Assembly (NCBI GenBank): GCA_964059195.1
Contig: CAXKWD010000007.1
Location: 153,011,269 to 153,075,268, forward strand
Length of the DNA: 64,000 bases
Direction of reading: 5' to 3'
Origin: Ectobius pallidus
Lineage: Eukaryota; Arthropoda; Insecta; Blattodea; Ectobiidae
The notes beneath the pieces were generated by a model that was not told the origin of the DNA, did not search any database, and saw only the letters and a program-made list of their open reading frames with translations. This document shows positions 55,236 through 64,000 of this stretch, piece after piece. The position numbers and the translations under genes were made by a program. Each line of letters opens with the position of its first letter. Position 1 is the stretch's first letter.

Positions 55236-57003
55236 GTCATTTCATAATTATGGGTGGGACATTCTAACAAATTATAAAAACTATTTTTGTTTATTACATA
55301 TCATAAATAACAAACCAGAATTGGTACTTCACATTCTGTAAAATCTACAATGCTTTCTCCTCCACACTACATGCAAAGCATTATTTAAAATGTATTTTAA
55401 ATATTTTAAATTTGTTTTTCAAAATCTAATACGGGTGGGACATAATTTGGACAAAGATTTTAATGATGCAAAACAAAAGTTAATTTGCTGTTCTGCTATT
55501 ACTGTTAGGGTCTTAATGTTGTTATTAATGAAGGTATGATGGATTAAATACAAATATTATAAACTGTTTCCAGGTTGTGAGAACATTTATTTAACTCATC
55601 AATAATAATTTAACAAAACTATCACCATTACGGGTGGAACAAAAAGTCACTTCTTTGTTATTTTACATAGTAATTAACCACACATATTTTTTGAAGTTAA
55701 TCTTATACCAAATTGTACCTCAAGATGTATATTTTCTCAAATGAAAATTGGACACAGCTGATTACTCTTGTCTACTTGGTATTAAAGAGTGTTAAAATCA
55801 TGCTAAAAATGGCAAAAAAAAAGTAACTCAACTCAATAAATATGTAAATTGACAGATTTTACACATGAAACCACTTCAGATAAACCTAAGCCCTTAATAG
55901 TCATAGAATTTGAGGTTTTAAACTTATTTTTGACCACCTAATTACAATAATTTTATAACTTCTCTCTTTGAGGGAAAAATTCCCATATTTTATGAAATGG
56001 CTGTATGGTAAAAAATTCTGTTGGTCACACTGGCGATGATCGCAGGCCTAAGTTGCAGTACATTCCCATTGTTAAATAACCATATACCAACCAACCAACT
56101 TCCTTGATTGTGTTGTTTAAAATCAAATCACCATTGTGTCAGCTGTCAGATCACAGCATACTAAAAGTATGAACCATCGATTATTAGATGTGTTTACCAG
56201 ATACTGACCAATGCTAGAGTATGTTCTAAAGCCACGTTAATCAGTAACAGCAAAGGCCAGTCAGCAGGCTGTCATAAATATCTTGAATTAAAGGGTGCCT
56301 AGAACAATAAATTGTATATTTTGGGTCTTCAACTTGTTTCCTAGGCATTGAACGTGCTTTACAGCCAATAGAATTTTGTTCACAACTAATCAGGACGTAT
56401 TCCTTAATTTTTTAGACTTGAGCTTTGATTTCATGTGGAGTGTGAGGCAGCGTGTTTCCCTAGTAGTGCCGCTTTCCCATAGCACCCCATTAAGGGTCAG
56501 ACAATGACTTACCGTAATTCCTAAAGGATGCCGATAGTTAATGTGGCTTTTAAACATGGCCGTCCGGAAGGGGGGGCAGGGTAGGGCCGCTGCCCCTCCC
56601 TGGAAATTCTGTTTACATATAAATCTCTAAACAATATGGCTATAAGCAACTAATGTGAAATGAGACTTAGGTTTCCACATACTGTAATCTGAGTTGTTTA
56701 GACAAAAATGAGTTGTAACTACTCGAGCATGTAGGAATAATCACTTCCACTAAACTTGAAATTATTTCTAACCAAACACTTTTTTGTAGTAAAGGTACAA
56801 TGGAAGAATCACATTTTATTTGAATAACACCTGTGAAATTGTAGTAAGGGGGTAGAAAATTTCATGTGAGTGTACTACATAAGATTTTTTCTTTGTATCC
56901 ATAGCCATAATTACGACTATGGTAAATTAATTATGTGTATTGTAATAATATAAATAATATAAATAATAACAACAATAATAGAAATAATAATAACAATAAT
57001 AGC

Positions 57004-57034
<31 letters not shown>

Positions 57035-57796
57035 GGCCTAATAATAAAGTGATGGTGATGGCGGTGCCGGTAATTTGTTCATTTGCCCCCCCACCCCTTG
57101 ACAAAATTTCTGTGGATGCCCATGCTTTTGAACGCACTATACCAACTATGCTTGTAAGAAATAATTAACCTAATTAAGATAAGCTAAAATAATAATACTA
57201 TAAAAGCACACGAACTGTGGATTATGGAATTCGTGTAGGAAATTTTTTTTTAAATCGTTAAGAGTTGCTTTCAAGAAATTTGGCAAAAATAACACTCTCT
57301 TCATGTAAACTGGTTGAAAAATGAAGAGAAAGACATTTTGAGGAGCATCTCTGAATGATACAAAACCCAAATAAAAACTTATTAATGCACTCACATAACT
57401 TTCTTTACCCTAAGCATGGGCAAGCATTTCACCTTCAAAATTTAAACAAAATCGTCCAAGCCATTTTCAAGAAAATTGCCAAAAACAAAATTTTATTTGT
57501 GTAAAGTGGCATTAAAAGAGAAAGTCCCCACCAAACTTCATAGCCAGAAAATAAGCTTACTTAAACAAAATATAAAATTTTGTTTTAATATGATTTTTTG
57601 TGCTTGAGCTAGTCTGTTCACAGAAACACAGACATACATACAGGCATGTTTCTGAAAACAGCATTTTTGGATTCAGGGTACCTCAAAAGACATATTTATG
57701 TTTAAAACTTGATAATGAATTTTGAAGTTGAACACACTACTTCCTCTTTCTATAGTACCTACAGTAGGGACAGAGGAAGTAAAAATGATATAAAAC
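55236..57796. other. Intronic DNA with decayed repeats
   Basis: No gene seen. ATTTAAAATCAAATCACC-like sequence at 56113-56165 recurs inverted at 60370-60425. An (AAT)n/(AAC)n tract lies at 56938-57045; the poly-Asn and poly-Leu frames there are artefacts. A TTTTTGGATTCAGGGTACC copy of the dispersed family is at 57380-57730. Purine/C-rich GGAAGGGGGGGCAGGG near 56568 may be a decayed hAT end. Confidence 0.45.
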
Positions 57797-57798
57797 TA

Positions 57799-58460
57799 CG
57801 AGGGTCATTTCAGAAGTCATGGCAACTATACTTTATCAGTCAATAAAGCTGCAGGAAACAAAAATCAGGATATACGATTGAAAGTCGTTGGAATGTTCTT
57901 CCAAAGTTGGTACTAAATTGGGATCCAGATACAAGGCGCTATGGGTAAGGAACATTGAAAGATGCGTAAATAGAGATCATTGTTTTATTTTGATGCACAA
58001 AATAGTTAGTGTAATACTCGTACTCCCACAAGCTAACAACCTTCAAAATAATCCCCCAAAGCATCCACACATCTTTGTCAACGATGAGGAAGGCGCTGAA
58101 TACCATCAGCTGTGTGTGATGCGTCTATGCGCGCCACCTCTCGTCGATGCGCTGCTAGGATGTCCTCCCTGTTTGCAAATCGCTTCCCACGCAGCGGCGT
58201 CTTCATTTTTGGAATGAGAAATGCAATTTTTACATATGCTCACTGTTCAACTTTAGTGACATCCATTCTGGAACACAGTCTCTAGGATACTAACTTTTGC
58301 ATGTGTTGTCTACTGGACACCAATGCACTCAGACATCATCTGGTGGTCGCATCCCATACTGTGTACATAATGTTTTCAAATGTATATATATGCATGTATA
58401 TATGCATATGCGGTTATTCGGAATATAAAATAGTTGCCATGACTTCTGAAATTACCCTCA
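57799..58460. mobile_element. Mariner-like MITE
   Basis: TA-flanked inverted ends CGAGGGTCATTTCAGAAGTC / GACTTCTGAAATTACCCTCA extend to CATGGCAAC. It is 662 bp. Frames inside do not match a transposase that I can recognise. Confidence 0.75.
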
Positions 58461-58729
58461 TATATGTTTGGGCTCCCATCTCCAGAGATGTGACATGAAA
58501 CAGTCTCAAGACCGTCTCTTACTACCATGCTATAAAAATAAAGTTCTGTGTTTTCAGTTTCCTCAAAAATGGTTCTAATAGTCTTGTATAAATATAGCAT
58601 ATTACAGCATATGTGTCTTGTTTTTTCTTGTGATCACTACCACTCTACATACATCATAATAATTTATTATTATAGGCCTATCTCTAAAATTAATACATTT
58701 AAAAAACAATATTTTGAAAATGTGCATAC

Positions 58730-58865
58730 CTTGTGCATCCCACAAGCATCATATGCTTGTAGAATCCAGGAGGTCGAATCAGTCTTTGTGTGGGTTTGTA
58801 CATCCCACAGGGGAAGTACATCTGGATAAAGCCACACACTGTTGTCATCAGCATCTGACTTGTTC
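58730..58865 (-). CDS. SLC35E2: SLC35E2-like, most upstream exon in window
   Basis: 136-bp exon. The acceptor is TTTGCAG before base 58865 and the donor is GTATGC at 58729-58724. It needs one base from an upstream exon and leaves two bases (AG) that complete an Arg codon with the next exon. It reads GTSQMLMTTVCGFIQMYFPC onward and ends LVGCTR, corresponding to the second and third helices of the SLC35E fold. No upstream coding exon was found between 58866 and 64000, so the start of the gene lies beyond the right edge. Confidence 0.85.
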
Positions 58866-59197
58866 CTGCAAATAATACACAACTCATGTACACCATGGAA
58901 ACACAGGGACTGCAAATACTAAGTGCTGTGTTCATTCTATCCAGTGACTACACTGGACAACATTTTTTATAAGACTCTTCAATGTAAACCATGATGCTGG
59001 CAAAAAGTATCACCTGGGACATAGTGACTATACAGACAATTATTTCTTGTTACAGTATAACATCAGTCATCCGAACCAATAATAACTTCAACTAATTTTA
59101 AAACCCAAATAATTAATCTCTATTGGATTCTATGAATAAAATGTAAAGTACATATTACAAAATTTAAAGGAAGTTTATCTAGTGAAGTTAATAAATA

Positions 59198-59418
59198 TAT
59201 AATCATACTTGAGATGGAGAATTTAACATACACTAACTTCACTTAATTCAAACTAATCTGAACATGTTTCAAGCCAACATCCTGACTCATCCTCAGCTAT
59301 ACTCCATCTGAGTATAGCTGAGGATGAGTCAATGTTGGCTCGAAACTTGTTCACGTTAGTTTGAATTAAGTGAAGTTATTGTATGTTAAAATTCTCCATC
59401 TCAAGTATTATTATGTAT
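59198..59418. repeat. Long palindrome with hammerhead-like cores
   Basis: Two arms of about 105 bp centre on CTATACTCCATCTGAGTATAG (59301-59321). Each strand then carries CTGAGGA, a TGAGTC...GGCTC/GGCTT stem and GAAAC, the order of a hammerhead ribozyme's catalytic core. Arms continue into TTCACTTAATTCAAACTAA and CTTGAGATGGAGAATTTAAC and their complements. Origin in a Penelope-like or retrozyme-type element is possible. Confidence 0.55.
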
Positions 59419-59420
59419 AG

Positions 59421-59805
59421 AAAGGTGAAGTCAGAATGAAAAATTCAATGCCATAGCCGGGATTTGAACCAGGATCTTCGGCTCTCCGTGCCGATGCTCT
59501 AACCAACTGAGCTACCATGGCAACGTGCCGGTACGACATTAAATTCTTCAACTGACTCACAATCCCAGTATACCACCAGGTGTTCTCAATATGAGATACG
59601 AACCCAGTGGCAACTTACAACCTGTAAGTACTTTAAGACCCGGGCTTCATAGTAAACCACTAGTAGGTCACAGTGGAATGATAATTCTTTCACACTGGCC
59701 GTGTGTAGGCTAATATGGAAAGGTGCAGTCAGAATGAAAAATTCAATGCCATAGCCGGGATTTGAACCAGGATCTTCGGCTCTAGTGTGAAAGAATTATC
59801 ATTCC
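59421..59805 (-). mobile_element. tRNA-derived SINE (family 3), copy 2, rearranged
   Basis: 14-bp target duplication ATTATTATGTATAG at 59407-59420 and 59806-59819. It contains one full minus-strand tRNA-like head (59453-59524, acceptor ends GCCATGG / CTATGGC complementary) and a second partial head (59749-59783). An inverted pair TGGAATGATAATTCTTTCAC / GTGAAAGAATTATCATTCCA lies at 59670 and 59785. Confidence 0.75.
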
Positions 59806-59871
59806 ATTATTATGTATAGTATATAACTTAAAGATAATTTCTAAAAAGAATGCTGATGAAGATAGGTTGTG

Positions 59872-59902
59872 ATGGTGATGGTGATGGTGATGATGATAAT
59901 TT
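59872..59902 (+). repeat. (TGATGG)n microsatellite
   Basis: GATGGTGATGGTGATGGTGA followed by TGATGATAAT. Confidence 0.85.
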
Positions 59903-59960
59903 AATAAAGAAATTGAAGAAAATTACTCAGTAAGTTGATAACCTACATGTAAACTACTAT

Positions 59961-62150
59961 GATCCATCCATCCACTGTGGCACTACAGCCCTTGGAGAGC
60001 CCTGGCCGCCTTACAAATGTCCTTCCACTCTTTCCTATCCTCTGCTTTCGTTCTCCATCTCTTCACACCCATTTTCCTTAAATCATCCTCCACCCCATCT
60101 AACCATCTCAAGCGCAGTGGCGGCTCGTGGCCGGAAAATTAGGTGAAGAGGAAAAAAAATGCCACATGCTTACGTTAATAACCAAACTCACCTAGGCCTA
60201 TGTCTTGTATAGCAAATCAATCCTTCGATAGTCCTTTATGGCTGCAAATTTGTCGGTGATATCATCATAGGACGGCTGCATTTCTTCTAGCTGCAGTAAA
60301 GGTTCTTTCTGAATTGAAATATTCGCTAAACAAGATACTTGTCTGGCAACATTTTTGATCCTTCATTAAGTAGGCCTACGTCGTGATCTGACAGCTGGCA
60401 CAATGATGATTTGATTTTAAACAATGCGGGTAAGAATATAGTTATTATTTATAAAATCTGATACATTTTATTCATGGAATACTCTTAATAAATCCCAATC
60501 GGGATTATGAGTTTCATTAGATAAATTCGATCCTACTTTTCCGCCGCGAATCTACTGATGTTTATCGTAATTATTATTCTCCTAATCAGATTATTCAGAA
60601 TATTCCATTCATGCGATGCGGACTTGAAATTGACTAATAATCTTTAGCAATGCCTCGGATATCGACCAATGACTGTTGTTTATCTTATAAGTTAATATGC
60701 TTGCAAGGGTCGGAAAGATGCAATTTTATCTGATAAACTTCAGCTCGTTACTGGATACTTCAAGGCATTAATATGCAGTGATTAATATGTCACATGTCGT
60801 ATGATTGCCTATGAAAAAATATGCATTGTAGGAATGAAACGTCGTGATTCAACGTTGTCGTCCTATGGCGTCCTATCGGTGACGATCTCCGAAGATGGTT
60901 CAGTGTTGTGACATGTAACAGTGGGCTTTCATCACAGTACACAGTAGTCTTGGTATAAGGTGACACACATTAAATAAATTAACTTCTAGTCTCATCCCTA
61001 TGCCTCACTTTTGTGCTATAGAATCGAACGCCTATGATTTTTTTTTCCGTTAATGATATTTAATTTTATGAGAAAGAATCCAAGCTCCTCTACCGTTCAT
61101 ACTTCAATGAAGTATATGGTTGTTTATAAACACCTTTTAAATAATTAATTGAAAATTGTTAAAAATAAAAATTCTAGCTCTTTAGCGTCTATGCAAATCG
61201 TGTGGAAAATTTAAACAAAATTGTTAGTTTTTTTTTATAAAATCGTGAAGAATGAAAGTCTGTTCTAGCCTCGCCCAAAGATGTAAGACTTAAAAGCCTG
61301 AGTTTGTACACACGATAGCTGGCTTATAACTACCCTTCAAAGTATAAGGATACCGTATAAAAGTAAGAAAAAGTCGTCAATCTCCCCAGAAGATATCTAA
61401 TCCAAATACGTTTTATTTATACACGATGTTTAGTTCTCAAGCCACACAGACACGTTCCTGAAAATATTATTGGACAGAGGAGAATTCAAAACAGGTATTT
61501 ATGTTAAAAACATTGATTTCGAACATTTATTACCTTTGGAACGGGAAGAGGAAGTGAAATTGGTGCTTTGTTATTAATGGAGCTAGCAGAAGAGGAGTAG
61601 GTATGAAACCCGCCACACACTGTCATAGTAGCAGCTTTCTGTGGTAACCGCGCGGCGCGCGCATCATGCAGCCGAAGAACGACACCTTCGTGGGTAGTCT
61701 GATCCCTTCAGCATGGACGTGGGATAAGCGAGAAAAATGCTGCTTGCAGCAACAGCTAGCATCATTTTTAGTGGACCAGACTACCCATGGAACAGGGGAA
61801 GTGAATCAAGGCTGCTTCGTGCTTCTTTGCAAGACTCGAGAGCTCTCTGGCGCCTCCTCCTTTAACATCACTCGTGGCGGGCAATACAAAATTACATAAA
61901 TGCATTCATAGTAAAAACCAACATTCGAGATATGGGAAATAAACTTTAAAAATACGTATTGTAAAGGAAAAATACTGGTGAAGTGCTACTTCACCTACTT
62001 CACCTGAATAGCCGCCACTGCTCAAGCGTGGTCTTCTTTGATCTCTCCTTCCTTCCGGTTTTCCATTAAGAGCTTTCTTGGGGTCTCTCTCTCGTTTGCC
62101 ATCCTCTGGACATGTCCCAGCCATTTCAGTCTTTGCATTTGGATTGCCGT
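59961..62150 (-). mobile_element. RTE-like LINE 3' end, split by a hAT
   Basis: Two pieces (62150-62029 and 60106-59961) read on the minus strand LKWLGHVQRMANERDPKKAL, then RRPRLRWLDGVEDDLRKMGV and EWKDICKAARALQGL. These are C-terminal LINE sequence similar in layout to the copies at 14960 and 24785. It ends with (GGAT)n near 59962. The hAT 60115-62020 interrupts it. One frame shift relative to a perfect ORF was needed. Confidence 0.7.
60115..62020. mobile_element. hAT non-autonomous element in the LINE
   Basis: Ends CAGTGGCGGCTCGTGG / GAATAGCCGCCACTG with duplication CTCAAGCG at 60107-60114 and 62021-62028. It is 1.9 kb with no transposase. A GC-rich patch at 61640-61880 (frame of 77 residues from 61666) is of unknown nature. 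Confidence 0.88.
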
Positions 62151-64000
62151 TACTAAAACTACTATGATAGTAGATAAAATTTAGCTGACTTTTGTTTCTG
62201 ATATCACACGTTTATTCAGCAAAAATTATTTTTTCTGATTACTCTTCAGTCTCTGTGCCAGCTTCCTGAGGTCTCTTTGAAATGAATGTATTATCTTACC
62301 GCTGTGGTCACTAGAAAAACTTTTTTTCGAAGAGAGATCATACTTCTATGATATAAAAAGGAGATATCGTTTTTATTCCTAACTTAAATAAATGGTCCCA
62401 ATTTTTTCACCATACTCGGCAGCAGACCTAGAACGTTTGATAATTGATTAAGGGAGGTGAGAAAGGACCTACAAAAAATCCCTTTAGGCAGGCCTACAGG
62501 CGGAGGTAGATTTCGAAGTGCTTTTGGTTTAATTTATTGTCGCTGGATAGGCCTCTTTTTCTTTAGCCTTGGCATGGTAAACCTGCAGTAATAAGAACTG
62601 AATTCGGTAAAGAGGAAGAGCCTACAATCATTTGTTTTGACAACAAGAATAGGATATAATATTCTGGGAGGCCGTACGCAAGATCAGCAATGAATAAAAT
62701 TAGCAAAGCCGCTAAACAAGACAAAATTATGATATTATAATAATTCTTTTAAGTGTTATTATTTTCAAACATTAAAATCTCGCGTCATATGAGAGCTATC
62801 AAGAAACTATTTATTGATTTGTAGAGTACTCATCAAGAGCTTTTCAACGATACCCCACAAGACGTGGTTTCAAAAGTTTCGAATTTTCATCCCCCAAACC
62901 CACCCCCACCCCCACCCTCACTCGAACCCCCGAATCTTTGGTGTCACTGTGAACTCCATAGGGAGTACTCTAATTTATTCAAACAAAGTTTTCCTCTATA
63001 CTTCATAGGGGCCGAGATATAAATGTTTTAAAATTTCAACCCCCTCCCCCGACCACCCCCTTGGGCCAATTTTGCCCATTAACGAACTTGTCCGAACTAT
63101 TGGGCCTAGAAATAACATAATAAAATTTGGTTCAAATATCTTCAAAATTACGGCCGCTATCGTGTAAAGATATATATAAATATATATATATATATAAATA
63201 TATATATAAATATCACAAAATTTTTTTTTGAACGGGCGGTGGTTTCGTACTTAGGGGAGCATGAAACGTAAAGATATGAAAGAATTTTTCAAAAATCATA
63301 AAGTGGTATCCATTGCAATAGGTAGATTTTTCTTCGAAAATCTACCTAAAAACTGGATCAAAAAAGAAAACATCGCTAACAGGACCAAATTTTGATGTTA
63401 GATTAATAATTTCAAAAGCTTTTATAAAGAAGAAAAGCAGAACAGCGGGTGGACAGAGGAAAGGAGACAGGCTGCCAGGGAAAATATACAATAGGCCTAC
63501 TTGGGCTGTAAAGAAAGCTTCTCAGAATGTGAAAGGTTACTTAATGTGGCCTCAAATGGCTGTAAACATGAGAAATGTGAACTGAGAATGAGTTCTCGAG
63601 AACACCAGATCACCCATGCAGTTGTATCGTGTATTAATTTGGTTATCCTCGTTCATGGAAAGTTTTACAGGCAAGAAAGGCATATACCGGTATATGAATG
63701 CACAGCTACCATGTGCACAGTGTTGCCAAACTTCTGATTCTTAACACAAGATTAAGGATCTTTACTCTGTGAATGCTAGTAGTACAATAAGATTAATGCA
63801 CTATCTGAAAGCGCTGCTTGAAACTAACACACCCATTGCAGTAGGTCAGTTGATCTTGTAACAATATGAAATTGCCAAACTGAACATTTAAATAATGATC
63901 TGAGTTATCAATTGAGTTAGCTTTTAGTACCGTAGTTCTCACTTCTCGGGTACAGACTCGAGTACTCATATCTCTTATCATGAGTACTTGGATTCTGCTT
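62151..64000. other. Right edge, no gene recognised
   Basis: AT-rich sequence upstream of the transporter exons. It holds a (TA)n-rich tract at 63172-63212 and C-rich runs at 62892-62918 and 63040-63060. Small frames at 62814, 63501 and 63793 lack any recognisable domain. Confidence 0.4.

Larger units (their letters stand above)
473..58865 (-). other. SLC35E2: SLC35E2-like transporter gene, internal part (five exons)
   Basis: Five minus-strand exons with AG/GT borders join without a frame break: 58865-58730, 35838-35723, 3649-3517, 3418-3365 and 676-473. They give about 214 residues of a multi-pass drug/metabolite-superfamily transporter in the triose-phosphate/nucleotide-sugar group. Visible family features are the KSSAP motif after SFTET, the LYVNLSLIPVMSGLALC helix, the CLQNVYSK motif and the FHFQSISAYVLMDYISPVT helix. 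These match the SLC35E2 family (CG14621-type in flies) as I know it; the substrate is not established. Proteins of this kind usually sit in Golgi or other endomembranes. Introns are 2688, 98, 32073 and 22891 bp. The first coding exon(s) and the last one lie outside the window. Three ppk genes sit antisense inside the 32-kb intron. Family assignment is firm; exact orthology is inferred. Confidence 0.88.

Noticed and set aside
56935..57168. Poly-Asn / poly-Leu frames (also 39771-39956)
   Set aside because: They are translations of (AAT)n microsatellites.
59198..59418. Functional self-cleaving hammerhead ribozyme
   Set aside because: No GUH cleavage triplet with a stem III partner is present before stem I on either strand; only the core-like half is there.
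59453..59524. tRNA gene with complementary acceptor ends
   Set aside because: The T-stem is mismatched, the sequence is repeated at 59749 and 20933, and it lies within a 14-bp target duplication, so it is a SINE head.
61666..61899. 77-residue frame as a host gene
   Set aside because: It lies within a hAT element and has no recognisable domain; it may be a captured or random GC-rich patch.

Overview
This window is animal nuclear DNA, almost certainly from an insect with a large, AT-rich, transposon-filled genome. The evidence is spliced GT-AG exons of a conserved SLC35E2-type transporter, three insect-style pickpocket (ppk) DEG/ENaC channel genes, several tRNA-derived SINE families, and insect-type hAT, mariner and Harbinger elements. 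A blattodean (cockroach or termite) or another hemimetabolous insect fits best, but that is an inference from repeat style, not a proof.

Host genes. One transporter gene runs on the minus strand across nearly the whole window. Five internal coding exons (58865-58730, 35838-35723, 3649-3517, 3418-3365, 676-473) join in one open frame with intact splice sites. Its first and last coding exons lie outside the window. Its 32-kb intron (3650-35722) holds three intronless ppk genes on the opposite strand: 6618-8108, 22024-23526 and 32509-33987. The last two are about 87% identical in protein and lie in a tandem segmental duplication (about 12786-24785 and 25581-35470). The duplication carries a shared SINE insertion, shared flanks and a degenerate satellite of about 150 bp downstream of each gene.

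Transposons. The 23-kb intron (35839-58729) is dominated by mobile DNA. A complete PIF/Harbinger element (36438-43534) has both of its proteins intact and contains younger elements nested inside it (hAT, with a smaller hAT MITE inside that, plus a 257-bp MITE). A 1030-residue open reading frame of an R2-like retrotransposon with a restriction-like endonuclease (46048-49140) is unbroken. At least ten hAT-type non-autonomous elements can be delimited by terminal inverted repeats and 8-bp target duplications (the last inside an RTE fragment at 60115-62020). Several RTE-like LINE fragments end in microsatellite tails. Other elements are two deleted mariners, a TA-flanked mariner-like MITE, and pogo-like and unclassified MITEs.

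Unusual structure. Notable items are a SINE built of two tRNA-like units in inverted orientation (two copies with 10- and 13-bp target duplications), a long palindrome at 59198-59418 carrying a hammerhead-ribozyme-like core on both strands, and a 1.28-kb MITE with seven copies of a CATGTGGATGAC motif. No rRNA gene, credible functional tRNA gene, CRISPR array or bacterial-type operon was seen.
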